Shown here: positions 1 to 7,433 of the stretch, in pieces
How the letters are laid out: the number at the start of each line of letters is the position of its first letter
How positions within the stretch are numbered: the stretch's first letter is position 1
From: a virus
Reading direction: 5' to 3' (one strand)
Virus record (IMG/VR): IMGVR_UViG_3300023178_002129
Span: 1 to 48,022 of that record
Length of the DNA: 48,022 bases
Program-made: the position numbers and the translations under genes
Notes under the pieces: model-generated
Seen by the model: only the letters and a program-made list of their open reading frames with translations
Database searches by the model: none
Told to the model about the DNA's origin: nothing

Positions 1-206
1 CCTTATCTAGTCTATGTATGATATTGAACAACGGGCTAGCCTTTAGGAGTCAATAAGTTTGAGCCTGTATGAGCCAAAAAAGTAAGCCTGTGTGTTGCCC
101 GCTACCACTGATGTTATAGTTCTTATTAGCAATGGATCCTAAGTTCTTAATCAGAAAATGCAAAAGTGCCATAAGTGCTTTCCATCAATGTTTCAGCAAC
201 ATTATT
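1..206. other. Non-coding stretch at left edge
   Basis: I see no convincing gene. One frame is open from the left edge to a TAA at 54-56, so the end of a gene that starts outside the window is possible. An ACGGGC near 30 and a GCCCG near 109 could pair, so a folded RNA is also possible, but nothing identifies it. Confidence 0.4.
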
Positions 207-214
207 TATAAATA
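207..214 (+). promoter_or_regulatory. T4-type late promoter TATAAATA
   Basis: Exact match to the T4 late promoter octamer, 8 bases before the ATG at 223. By T4 spacing, transcription would start about 3 bases before the start codon, leaving almost no leader. Confidence 0.7.
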
Positions 215-222
215 GTATTACT

Positions 223-489
223 ATGAAGAGAAAAACAAGATCTATTTTAGAAGAAATTAATGCAATGGCTCCTAAGAGAGACAAAAAACAGATTGTTGAG
301 TCTAATGCCGAGCAAGTAATTGTAACTGCAATTAATTTAATTGAATTAATTAATGAAAGTTTTGATGTTGAAACGGCTGCAGATTTAAATAAACGTCTTA
401 TTAACAGTATTAGAACTAAAGATCCACGAAAATTTAAAAGAGGAATAGCTAGAGTTGAAAATCAAAGATATAATCAGTGGGACTCATAA
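223..489 (+). CDS. Small basic phage protein, unknown function
   Basis: 88 residues, not recognised. An upstream in-frame ATG at 175 is rejected because it lies before the late promoter at 207-214; the ATG at 223 lies just after it. The N-terminus (MKRKTRSILEEI) is a short charged amphipathic segment like those on several other late genes here. The rest is predicted helical and rich in Asn, Lys and Glu, with a basic C-terminus. The end overlaps the next gene by 35 bases, suggesting co-translation. A virion or internal head protein is possible but is inference. Confidence 0.7.
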   Translation: MKRKTRSILEEINAMAPKRDKKQIVESNAEQVIVTAINLIELINESFDVETAADLNKRLINSIRTKDPRKFKRGIARVENQRYNQWDS

Positions 490-1759
490 AAGGCGTTCAA
501 AGCGTGGATCCCGAATTAAACGAATTAAACAAAGAAGTCTTTTCGGAGAAGATAGCGGTAGTAAAAACACGCACTTAGATCACGCTGAAGAAATTGTTTT
601 CCTTCGTGGTGCTACTGGTGTGCAACAATTAGTCAGTGGCTTTAATAATCTATTATCAATGTTAACAGGCAGTGGTGGCGACAGTAATGTTACTACCAAG
701 TGGGACGGAAGTCCTGCCATTTTTTGTGGTATTGATCCAAGTGATGGTAAATTTTTTGTAGGTACAAAAGGTGTATTTGCTAAAAATGCCAAGCTAAACA
801 AGAGCATGGAAGATATTGAAACAAATCACGGCGATGTTACTAAAAATGGTGAAAACGTTAGCAAAGAAGGGTTACGTGAAAAATTACGTTATGCTTTGCA
901 ATATTTGCCAGAGCTAGGTATTACAGGTGTATTGCAAGGCGATATGTTGTATACTAGACCAGATCTTAAAATGGTGCAAATTGATGGACAACAGGCTGTA
1001 GCATTTACACCAAATACAATTACATACACAATGCCAACTGATAGTGATGTTGGAAAACAAATATTAAGTTCACAAATGGGCATTGTTTTTCACACAGAGT
1101 ACACTGGAGACAGTATTTCTACTATGAGTGCTAATTTTGGATTTAATGCCGACAGTTTAAACCCAAGTAGTAATGTTTGGTTTACTGACGCAACAATTAA
1201 AAACGTTAGCGATCAAGTGTCATTTGACAAAAAAGAAGTTGCGCAAATTGGTCAAGCAATTAAAAATTTAAGTAGTTTAGGACAAAATGTAAAACAATTT
1301 GAAGTATTAAACAAGCAAATGCCAATTGATCTTATTCAAGAATTAAAAGCACATGCTAATACTCCTATTAGAAGCGGACAGCCATTACAACAAGATCCAA
1401 CACAGTTTGCAAAAACATTTACAGAACGTGTTAAACAAAAATTTGCAAAAGCAATTGACAGTTTAAAATCAGATCGTGGTCGTGAAAATAAACAAGCACA
1501 ATTACAGCAAGTATTACAAATATTAGACGAGCACGTAAATGATATTGCTGGAATGTATAAAGCGTATTTGTTAGCAGATCGTATTAAAATGATGTTCCAA
1601 CGTAAAATGCGTGAAATACGTGCAATAGATAGTTTTATACAACAACCAGACGGCAGTTTTAAAGTAACAGATCCAGAAGGGTTTGTTGTGGTAGGTAGTG
1701 ATGGTAATGCAATGAAAATTGTTGACCGCTTGGAATTTAGTGCAGCGAATTTTGCATAA
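455..1759 (+). CDS. Putative nucleotidyltransferase of the DNA/RNA ligase superfamily
   Basis: 434 residues. The basic N-terminus (about residues 1-35) is followed by a domain carrying KWDGSPA at about 82-88, which fits ligase/capping-enzyme motif I (KxDG, the nucleotide-accepting lysine). Near the C-terminus, EGFVV (about 408) and MKIV (about 420) are placed like motifs IV and V. An HTEYTG segment in the middle could supply the motif III glutamate. The spacing is wider than in classical ligases, so there is an insertion of roughly 150 residues, or the resemblance is only to the fold. Related proteins are common in T4-like marine phages without assigned function, as far as I recall. Start 455 overlaps the previous gene. 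Confidence 0.6.
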   Translation: MKIKDIISGTHKRRSKRGSRIKRIKQRSLFGEDSGSKNTHLDHAEEIVFLRGATGVQQLVSGFNNLLSMLTGSGGDSNVTTKWDGSPAIFCGIDPSDGKFFVGTKGVFAKNAKLNKSMEDIETNHGDVTKNGENVSKEGLREKLRYALQYLPELGITGVLQGDMLYTRPDLKMVQIDGQQAVAFTPNTITYTMPTDSDVGKQILSSQMGIVFHTEYTGDSISTMSANFGFNADSLNPSSNVWFTDATIKNVSDQVSFDKKEVAQIGQAIKNLSSLGQNVKQFEVLNKQMPIDLIQELKAHANTPIRSGQPLQQDPTQFAKTFTERVKQKFAKAIDSLKSDRGRENKQAQLQQVLQILDEHVNDIAGMYKAYLLADRIKMMFQRKMREIRAIDSFIQQPDGSFKVTDPEGFVVVGSDGNAMKIVDRLEFSAANFA

Positions 1760-1767
1760 GGTAAATA
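1760..1767 (+). promoter_or_regulatory. Late promoter variant GGTAAATA, leaderless arrangement
   Basis: GGTAAATA is followed by exactly five bases and then the ATG at 1773. This is the same spacing as the late octamers at 3404, 12614, 18787, 38460, 41009 and 45131. It begins just after the stop of the preceding gene. Confidence 0.5.
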
Positions 1768-1772
1768 GTAAT

Positions 1773-2537
1773 ATGGAACAAAAGTACACAGCACAACAAT
1801 GGGCAGCAATACAAGGAGGACATCAAATTGATGAATCTCCAAAGTATAGTTTCTTGAGCAATTTAAATGAAAGCAAAATGTATCGTACCCGCAAACAACT
1901 CAATGCAACTGCAGTAGATGATGTTGCAGACTTTGCATTTTTAAATTTAATTTCTATGCACATTTTAAATAGTGATGAGCAAACACAAAAAATTGCACAA
2001 TCATATGCTAAACGTACTATTGCAAATAACCAATTTAAAAATTATAGACAAAGCGGAACAGATTTATATCAAGCGTTGCACAAATTAACAACAAACGATA
2101 AAGTAAACTTACCTGATGAAGAACTAAAAGCATATTTACGTGATGTAGCAAAAGGTAAACCAACACCACGAGCACGTGGGTTATTCATGAAGTTAGAACG
2201 TGCACTTAAAATTCAAGATTCAAATTACAAGAGTATGCGTAGACTTGGTGTTGATTGGGAAAAATTAAGTCCTACTCAACGTCAGCTTGTAAACACAAGA
2301 ATGCTTCAGTACTACAAAACAAATGCTATTAGAAGTGAACTATATGAACCATTAAAACAGTATTCAAGAGCAAATAATTATATATTAGCAGGTGTTGGTA
2401 ATGCTGAAAAAGCCAGTGTTGCTAAAAAGATTGCTGTTAGAACTGCTATGGGTGCGGCAAGTGCTGCAGCAGGGTTTCAAATGGGTAGAGCGTTTGGTAG
2501 AAGTTTGGTCCGAGGAAGAAGTCCTGACTTAAAGTAG
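1773..2537 (+). CDS. Conserved phage protein, unknown
   Basis: 254 residues, not recognised. An in-frame ATG at 1719 would overlap the previous gene by 41 bases; 1773 is preferred because it sits five bases after a late-type octamer and after the upstream stop. The protein is mostly helical with many Lys, Arg, Gln and Tyr. It ends in a small-residue segment (about residues 220-245, Ala/Gly-rich with MGRAFGRS) that could be a weak membrane or fusion-like helix. The setting between ligase-like and small structural genes suggests a virion-associated role. Confidence 0.65.
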   Translation: MEQKYTAQQWAAIQGGHQIDESPKYSFLSNLNESKMYRTRKQLNATAVDDVADFAFLNLISMHILNSDEQTQKIAQSYAKRTIANNQFKNYRQSGTDLYQALHKLTTNDKVNLPDEELKAYLRDVAKGKPTPRARGLFMKLERALKIQDSNYKSMRRLGVDWEKLSPTQRQLVNTRMLQYYKTNAIRSELYEPLKQYSRANNYILAGVGNAEKASVAKKIAVRTAMGAASAAAGFQMGRAFGRSLVRGRSPDLK

Positions 2538-2544
2538 GTGATAC

Positions 2545-2967
2545 TTGACTGAAAAATACACTATCTATACTCTAATAGATATTACAAATAGTAAAAATAC
2601 TAATTCAAAATCTAAAAATATCAAAGAGTATAATCAGCAGCAAAATTTAAATACTATGATACAAATTATAGGTCTTCGTAGTCAGCCTATACAATACGAA
2701 TCTTTGGTATTAAATGCACAAGATCTAGCACAATACCAGTTCGGAAACCAGTTTAAGGGACTACATACTGTGTGGGAATTTCAGTTTGTAACAGAACATA
2801 GCCAAGTCTATGAAAAAGACCAAGACCCTGTTTATTTTTTAAAAGATGACTTTGACGGTGTAGCATTTACACCATACTTAGATGAAACTGTAAATTTCTT
2901 ATCTTCTACTTTTGAAACAAAAAATCTAGATTTAAGAAACATATACTTTAATAAACTTGTAATCTAA
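2545..2967 (+). CDS. Conserved phage protein, unknown, TTG start
   Basis: 140 residues. The TTG at 2545 is chosen because AGGTGA lies six bases upstream and the gap after the previous stop is only seven bases. An internal ATG at 2656 has no ribosome-binding site. The sequence QQQNLNTMIQIIGLRSQP followed by an acidic C-terminal half is of a type I associate with T4-like marine phages, but no function is known to me. Confidence 0.6.
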   Translation: MTEKYTIYTLIDITNSKNTNSKSKNIKEYNQQQNLNTMIQIIGLRSQPIQYESLVLNAQDLAQYQFGNQFKGLHTVWEFQFVTEHSQVYEKDQDPVYFLKDDFDGVAFTPYLDETVNFLSSTFETKNLDLRNIYFNKLVI

Positions 2968-2975
2968 TATAAATA
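2968..2975 (+). promoter_or_regulatory. T4-type late promoter TATAAATA
   Basis: Exact octamer overlapping the stop of the upstream gene. The predicted start at about 2981 precedes an ATG at 2987 and would serve the amber-interrupted frame and the coiled-coil gene at 3100. Confidence 0.65.
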
Positions 2976-2986
2976 GTTATGTAACG

Positions 2987-3109
2987 ATGAAAGTATTATA
3001 TTACAACGATCGTTTCTAGGCACACTACAAAGGCAAAACATACCAAGGCTCCTACCAACACGATGCTAAGAAGCATTTAAGCCGTAGAAGAGTGAATCTA
3101 TGTCAGTAA
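2987..3109 (+). pseudogene. Small frame interrupted by an in-frame TAG (possible readthrough)
   Basis: The ATG at 2987 begins ten codons (MKVLYYNDRF), then TAG at 3017-3019, then 29 more open codons of protein-like, Tyr/His/Lys/Arg-rich sequence ending in TAA at 3107-3109, ten bases into the next gene. The downstream part has no start codon of its own. The frame follows a late promoter directly and overlaps the next gene in the usual way for this genome. It could be a gene broken by a point mutation, a sequencing error or an amber readthrough product. TAG serves as a normal stop elsewhere (e.g. 2535-2537), so wholesale recoding is unlikely. Confidence 0.5.
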
Positions 3110-3396
3110 CTACAATCGGAACGACTCAAATTGAGCGTGAAAATTTAGAAGCACACGTTGACCTGTGTGCCGAAAGGTATCTTATTTTGAATGAAAAGGT
3201 GAATAACATAGACACAAGGCTAACAAATATTGAGACATCCGTTCAACGGATGCGTGAAGATAGTATTCGTGAGTTTTCTCGCCTTAGAGAAGATATGATC
3301 AAAGCACAGAATACTACAAATAAAATCATGATGGGCACAAGTGGTACTATCATCGCTGGCGTATTAACAGTTGTCGCTACATTATTAATGTCATAA
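3100..3396 (+). CDS. Coiled-coil protein with C-terminal membrane anchor (XhlA/holin-like)
   Basis: 98 residues. Residues about 15-70 form an amphipathic coiled coil (NIDTRLTNIETSVQRMRED). Residues about 77-97 form one hydrophobic helix (GTIIAGVLTVVATLLM) at the very C-terminus. This layout matches XhlA/BhlA-type holin-associated proteins, which act at the inner membrane in lysis, but tail-anchored virion proteins look similar. Similar coiled-coil/TM proteins occur on the minus strand at 43.9-45.1 kb. Confidence 0.6.
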   Translation: MSVTTIGTTQIERENLEAHVDLCAERYLILNEKVNNIDTRLTNIETSVQRMREDSIREFSRLREDMIKAQNTTNKIMMGTSGTIIAGVLTVVATLLMS

Positions 3397-3403
3397 ACTT
3401 TCC

Positions 3404-3411
3404 GATAAATA
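3404..3411 (+). promoter_or_regulatory. Late promoter GATAAATA, leaderless arrangement
   Basis: GATAAATA followed by ACTTT and then the ATG at 3417. No ribosome-binding site fits between, so the mRNA is predicted to begin at the start codon. Confidence 0.65.
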
Positions 3412-3416
3412 ACTTT

Positions 3417-3704
3417 ATGAACTTTAGTGAATTTACATCACAAGAGCCTGTTGTGGAAGCACAACTTGTATGGGCTCGTAAGGGTAATAAAATTGCTCGT
3501 AAATTTCGTTGTGCTGTTGGTCAACGTGCTGGTAGAGTAGTGAGCGATCCAAGCCAATGTAGTAAACCAATTGACATTAAAAAACGTATAACACTTAGAA
3601 AAACAAAGGCACGTATGGGTGCAAGGATGGCTCGTAAAGCACAAAGAACAAAACGTATGAATCCAGCAAGTAAAGCAGTCCAACGTCTTAATAAGGTAAA
3701 ATAA
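3417..3704 (+). CDS. Small basic conserved phage protein
   Basis: 95 residues, strongly basic. The N-terminus MNFSEFTSQEP resembles the short acidic/hydrophobic leader of T4 packaged proteins. A central RKFRC..GxRxGRVVSDPSQC pattern has two cysteines 15 residues apart. The C-terminal third is Lys/Arg-rich (KTKARMGARMARKAQRTKR) and could bind DNA. Such proteins recur in T4-like marine phages; a DNA-bound internal head protein is plausible but inferred. Start is fixed by the late promoter five bases upstream. Confidence 0.65.
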   Translation: MNFSEFTSQEPVVEAQLVWARKGNKIARKFRCAVGQRAGRVVSDPSQCSKPIDIKKRITLRKTKARMGARMARKAQRTKRMNPASKAVQRLNKVK

Positions 3705-3705
3705 A

Positions 3706-3954
3706 ATGAAAGTATCAGACATTGTAGAAAGATATGGAATGAGATCAGGCACAGCAATGGCTAGAGATTCTGCATCATCTGTAACTAATCAAAATAAACG
3801 TGCTAATGCTCAAGCAGCTGATAGTAATAGAGAAGCAAATATTTCTAATAAACACGCAGAAAGAAGTGCAAAAAGAAAACGCTATGCACCAACTGGCGTG
3901 CCGTTTAGATTAATGCAACCACAAGCACCAGCAGGACCAGAGGGAGAACAATAA
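3706..3954 (+). CDS. Small hydrophilic phage protein, unknown
   Basis: 82 residues starting one base after the previous stop, with AAGGT upstream. It begins MKVSDIVERYGM, again a short amphipathic leader. The middle is Asn/Ala/Arg-rich and looks disordered; the C-terminus is Pro-rich (PQAPAGPEGEQ). Its stop overlaps the next ATG (TAATG). Unknown function, probably virion-associated by context. Confidence 0.6.
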   Translation: MKVSDIVERYGMRSGTAMARDSASSVTNQNKRANAQAADSNREANISNKHAERSAKRKRYAPTGVPFRLMQPQAPAGPEGEQ

Positions 3955-4181
3955 TGAGAGCGTTTGTAACCAAAGGTGGTTTCCCTACATTTATTAATAG
4001 TCGTGAAAGTGATTTTTTAGATCAATATTTTACTGAAGATGTAATTTTAGAAAAAGAAAATTTAAGTGAGAGAGAAGCATATATTGCTCAAAATTTAGTA
4101 ACACGTGGTGTACTAGACAAAGTAGTTAACAGTGGCACAACGGGCTATAAACTTAATATTAACAAATATGGAAAATTATAA
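3954..4181 (+). CDS. Small phage protein, unknown
   Basis: 75 residues, coupled to both neighbours by one-base TAATG overlaps. It has an N-terminal FVTKGGFPTF segment, an acidic middle (QYFTEDVILEKENLSERE) and a C-terminal section that reads like a small winged-helix-type fold (LVTRGVLDKVVNSGTTGYKLN), though this is only an impression. No family recognised. Confidence 0.6.
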   Translation: MRAFVTKGGFPTFINSRESDFLDQYFTEDVILEKENLSEREAYIAQNLVTRGVLDKVVNSGTTGYKLNINKYGKL

Positions 4182-4648
4182 TGAGCCGTAGCCTTAAAGA
4201 AATACTCTTACAACAAGTTGAAGAAACTAGTCAAGCCTTAAATGAAGCAGCAAATTCTGATGTTAATTTAAAAGTAGCAATGACACAAACAGTAACACCT
4301 GATAGTATTACTATACAAAATTATCGTATTGATATTATTAGTGAAGAATTTGCTGGTAGAAAAAAGAATTTTTATAATATTGTTGAAGACAATAAAGTAA
4401 TACATCGTGATTTGGCTTTATTTGAAACTGCAATGGGTATTGTTAAAAGATATATTGCAAATAGCATATCACAAATTAGTGAATTAGAAAAACTTGATAT
4501 GGAATATTGCAATGCATTATACGAAACTTGGATGCACCAGAGTCGTGCAAAAAAAGGCGGCATAAACGAAGATATTGCACTAGCAAAAGCTGGCGCCGCA
4601 AAAAGTAAAGTCGCAGAAGCGAAGCGCAAAATAATGAAAAGACTATAA
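4181..4648 (+). CDS. Conserved helical phage protein, unknown
   Basis: 155 residues, TAATG-coupled to the gene before. The N-terminus MSRSLKEILLQQVEETSQ is amphipathic. The body is alpha-helical, with a beta-rich portion at about residues 40-70, and the Lys/Ala-rich end (KAGAAKSKVAEAKRKIMKRL) is basic and coiled-coil-like. The stop codon overlaps the next late promoter. By order it belongs to the head/structural block. Confidence 0.6.
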   Translation: MSRSLKEILLQQVEETSQALNEAANSDVNLKVAMTQTVTPDSITIQNYRIDIISEEFAGRKKNFYNIVEDNKVIHRDLALFETAMGIVKRYIANSISQISELEKLDMEYCNALYETWMHQSRAKKGGINEDIALAKAGAAKSKVAEAKRKIMKRL

Positions 4649-4651
4649 ATA
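4644..4651 (+). promoter_or_regulatory. T4-type late promoter TATAAATA
   Basis: Exact octamer overlapping the stop codon region of the gene before. The following gene has a 25-base interval containing GGGG, so here a leader with a ribosome-binding site is present. Confidence 0.7.
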
Positions 4652-4675
4652 TACTATATAACGGGGAATAAGAAA

Positions 4676-5767
4676 ATGTATTTAAACGATTTAAACTCAG
4701 CTTCTCATAGTGTTGACAAAATTAATAAAGTGTTAGCCAATACATTTGGTCACAATGTTAATATCAGCGAAATGAGCACAAATGCATTAGAGCGTATGCT
4801 TACAGCAACTAATGCAAAAATTACACAGATCAAAGAAAGTGATCTAACATACTGGGAAAATCCACAGTATAACAAACTAAACCTAATTTCACATTCATTA
4901 AAAACATATATTAATGAAGTGGCACCAGGTCGTACAGACGGTAAAACAATGAAAACAAAAGTAAAAGAATCTGCAGAACTTGAAGCAGCAGAAGTTATGC
5001 TAGCAGCGCAAGAGCTAGTTGACGAACTACAAAAAATGGTTGAAAACCTAGCAGAGATGCAAGTACAAAAACTAATGCCAATTGTTGATGCAATGAAAGA
5101 GCAAATGGGTTTTGAACAAGCTGAAGCATATAATGCCGCAGCTGATGCAGCACTAGCTAGTTTACTAGACCAAGCTAAAGCAGCTAAAGATGCACTAGAC
5201 AATGCAACAATGGCGGCACGTGGTGAAGCACCAGCAGCGCCTGCTCCAACAGACATGGCAATGGATCCAGCAATGGACATGGGAGATGATGACATGTCAA
5301 TGGACGATGATTTTGCAGTAGATACAGCCGCAGCAGGTGAAGAAAATGCAACAGGCCGTGAAATGAAAGAAGGCCTAGATGTGATGGAAGCACAAGCAAT
5401 AAAAGAAAAAAAGTTCTTGGAAGCTAAAGACCGTATTTTCCAGATGCTAGAAGCAGGCCAAATTACCAAAGAACAGTTTTTAGATATGATGAATGAATTT
5501 GATTTAGGTAGATTAAATCCATTTAGAAAACGTGGCCCAGCAGTGCCAGCAGGTAATCCTACAAGTAGTATGCCAGAACCAGCACAAGATATGATTGGAA
5601 AACAGTACAAAGGTGCGTTTGATCGTATTCAAGGCGGTGAAAGAATTGGTGATTTAGATAGAAAAGGATCTACACAAGCTCTGATGAGACATATGGATAA
5701 AAGATACGGCGGTGGCGGCATTCGTCCAGATGGCACAGGTGATTGGACTGCTAGAGGAAGAAAGTAA
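4676..5767 (+). CDS. Putative prohead core/scaffold-like virion protein
   Basis: 363 residues. Residues about 1-90 form a globular helical region. Residues about 95-185 form a long acidic helix/coiled coil (ELVDELQKMVENLAEMQVQKL). Residues about 190-225 form an Ala/Pro/Met/Asp-rich disordered stretch with MDMGDDDMSMDDDF-type acidity. The C-terminal part ends Gly-rich and basic. An acidic helical body is typical of T4 prohead core proteins, and similar proteins are conserved in marine T4-like phages. The exact role is inferred. It has its own late promoter and is followed three bases later by the next gene. Confidence 0.55.
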   Translation: MYLNDLNSASHSVDKINKVLANTFGHNVNISEMSTNALERMLTATNAKITQIKESDLTYWENPQYNKLNLISHSLKTYINEVAPGRTDGKTMKTKVKESAELEAAEVMLAAQELVDELQKMVENLAEMQVQKLMPIVDAMKEQMGFEQAEAYNAAADAALASLLDQAKAAKDALDNATMAARGEAPAAPAPTDMAMDPAMDMGDDDMSMDDDFAVDTAAAGEENATGREMKEGLDVMEAQAIKEKKFLEAKDRIFQMLEAGQITKEQFLDMMNEFDLGRLNPFRKRGPAVPAGNPTSSMPEPAQDMIGKQYKGAFDRIQGGERIGDLDRKGSTQALMRHMDKRYGGGGIRPDGTGDWTARGRK

Positions 5768-5770
5768 CAA

Positions 5771-6085
5771 ATGAAAGCAACTGAACTATTACATGAAGGT
5801 CAGGATTATGTGTTAAACGGTATAGAAGAAATTATCGTTAGAGCAAAAGCACGTGGCTTTACAAAAATAAAAACACCGACTGTACTAGCAAAGCTAGAAG
5901 CAGGAGGATATTTTATTGACATGGGTAGCTTAGTTGATTTACTAAACAGTATTGACGCTGTTGGTTCTGCCAACAAAGAAACCATCACTTTGACAAATGC
6001 ATTGCCCCCGGATGCAAATCAGCCTGATGATACTGTCAGTAAAATGGCGTCAAAACAACTTACTAAAAAGGATAAGAAACTATGA
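5771..6085 (+). CDS. Small conserved phage protein, unknown
   Basis: 104 residues beginning MKATELLHEGQ, another leader of the amphipathic type. Residues 15-85 look like a compact alpha/beta fold. The Lys-rich C-terminus overlaps the next start (ATGA). It is probably co-expressed with the core-like protein upstream from the late promoter at 4644. Confidence 0.6.
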   Translation: MKATELLHEGQDYVLNGIEEIIVRAKARGFTKIKTPTVLAKLEAGGYFIDMGSLVDLLNSIDAVGSANKETITLTNALPPDANQPDDTVSKMASKQLTKKDKKL

Positions 6086-6705
6086 GTTACAGTATTAACA
6101 GTAATCAAGCACGTACTATAGCTAGAAGTCAACTTTCTATTTTTAATGAAAGCAAAAAACTCATGGAAACTGTTATTACTGATGCAACAAATGGTGCTTA
6201 TCAAACTACAGTAAGCGATGGTACTGATATGACAGAAAGCACACCAACAATTACTGTTACTGGTACAGTTGCAAATCCTACTATTACAGGTACACCATCA
6301 CTTATTCTTAACAGCACAACTATTACTTTGGGAACAACAGGAACCAATCTCAATTCTATTATAGCTGATATCAATGATGGTGGTATTAGTGGAATTGTTG
6401 CTAGTAAAAATACTGCAAATAATTTAGTAATAACATACACTGCGCCGGCCGCAACAACCTGGGAATTATCAATTGGTGCTGGAACAGCAAATGTAGATCT
6501 AGGTCTTCAAACTGGTGCCACTGTGGTTGCAACTAATCCGTCTAGTGTTTCTTATTTTCAAGTTTGGCAAGGCACTGCTGAAGACCGTGCAAAAGCAGAT
6601 GAAATGCGTCAAGTTATCGACTATTTTAAAAATCTAGGATACGATATAGAACGCCAAACAAACACAGCTACAAATAAAACATTTAAATGGGTTATTAGCT
6701 ATTGA
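6082..6705 (+). CDS. Phage protein with inserted flagellin-IN-like beta domain
   Basis: 207 residues. The first 45 (ARTIARSQLSIFNESKKLMET) and last 55 (helical, DRAKADEMRQVIDYFKNLGY) look like one conserved helical protein. Between them, residues about 50-150 are Thr/Gly-rich beta sequence (TITLGTTGTNLNSIIADIND, then NLVITYTA) resembling the flagellin hook IN motif. An inserted beta domain on a helical virion protein would fit a surface decoration or fibre. Coupled by ATGA to the gene before. Confidence 0.6.
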   Translation: MSYSINSNQARTIARSQLSIFNESKKLMETVITDATNGAYQTTVSDGTDMTESTPTITVTGTVANPTITGTPSLILNSTTITLGTTGTNLNSIIADINDGGISGIVASKNTANNLVITYTAPAATTWELSIGAGTANVDLGLQTGATVVATNPSSVSYFQVWQGTAEDRAKADEMRQVIDYFKNLGYDIERQTNTATNKTFKWVISY

Positions 6706-6730
6706 CATTTGCTTAATGTTGTATTACATT
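6702..6730 (+). promoter_or_regulatory. Sigma70-type early promoter, TTGACA-17-TACATT
   Basis: TTGACA at 6702-6707, 17-base spacer, TACATT at 6725-6730. The expected start, about seven bases on, falls on the ATG at 6737, so this early mRNA may also be leaderless. The -35 lies over the stop of the preceding gene. Confidence 0.65.
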
Positions 6731-6736
6731 ATGTAA

Positions 6737-7411
6737 ATGTTAACAATCAATTCCCCCTATCCATATCAAGAATTTAAAAGAAAGAGCGTTAATGGAAAAC
6801 GTCTATACGAAAATCCATATGGTGATCCAGTACCTAGTGTTACAACTATCTTGGACAAAACCAAACCCCAAGAAAAACGACAAGCCCTTGCGAACTGGAA
6901 AAAACGTGTGGGCGAGGAAAATGCTCAAAGAATAGTCACTGAAGCAGCAAATGTTGGCACTATTATGCACAACATGCTTGAATCTTGGGTCAAGAACGAA
7001 GACTATTCTGGTGACCGTATACTTCAAGCAGAGATGATGGCAGAAACAGTAAAGAAAAATGTTGAGCCACATTTACAAGAAGTATGGGGAAGTGAAGTAA
7101 ACTTATGTTATCCTGGTTTGTATGCTGGCACAACTGACCTAGTAGGTGTGTACAAAGGCAAGCCTACCATAATGGACTTTAAACAAACCAATAAACCCAA
7201 AAAGCGTGAATGGATTGACGACTACTTTATGCAAGCCGCTGCATATGGACTAGCACACAATGCAATGTTTGAAACTAAAATTGAAAATGCAGCAATCTTT
7301 ATGTGTAGTAGAGAATGTCAATGGCAACTATTTGAGATTGGACCAGATGAATTTAAAGAATGGGAAGAAAAATGGGCAAAGCGTGTAGAGGAGTTCTATA
7401 ATCTAACATAA
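6737..7411 (+). CDS. PD-(D/E)XK (RecB/Cas4-like) exonuclease
   Basis: 224 residues. The core shows GTTDLVGVYKGKPTIMDFKQ at about residues 131-150, giving the D...DxK metal-binding signature, followed by QAAAYGLAH (about 175), the QxxxY-type motif of RecB-family nucleases. The early SVTTIL and GTIMHNMLE segments are also typical of this phage exonuclease group. It probably degrades or trims DNA during host takeover or recombination. An early promoter directly precedes it, unlike the late genes on both sides. No ribosome-binding site is visible before the ATG. Confidence 0.75.
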   Translation: MLTINSPYPYQEFKRKSVNGKRLYENPYGDPVPSVTTILDKTKPQEKRQALANWKKRVGEENAQRIVTEAANVGTIMHNMLESWVKNEDYSGDRILQAEMMAETVKKNVEPHLQEVWGSEVNLCYPGLYAGTTDLVGVYKGKPTIMDFKQTNKPKKREWIDDYFMQAAAYGLAHNAMFETKIENAAIFMCSRECQWQLFEIGPDEFKEWEEKWAKRVEEFYNLT

Positions 7412-7414
7412 ATA
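7407..7414 (+). promoter_or_regulatory. Late promoter CATAAATA
   Basis: Overlaps the stop of the nuclease gene. The octamer lies inside a small inverted repeat (TAACAT/ATGTTA); a transcript starting at about 7420 would lack the left arm. GAGGAAA follows as ribosome-binding site for 7434. Confidence 0.6.
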
Positions 7415-7433
7415 TGTTATAGAGGAAATTAAA

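Noticed and set aside
175-222. Longer N-terminus for the first gene
   Set aside because: The ATG at 175 lies upstream of the TATAAATA late promoter; the ATG at 223 follows it directly.
4750-5610. Long open frame on the minus strand inside the core-like gene
   Set aside because: Ser/Ala/Ile-rich shadow of a repetitive coding region on the plus strand; no promoter, ribosome-binding site or protein-like pattern.
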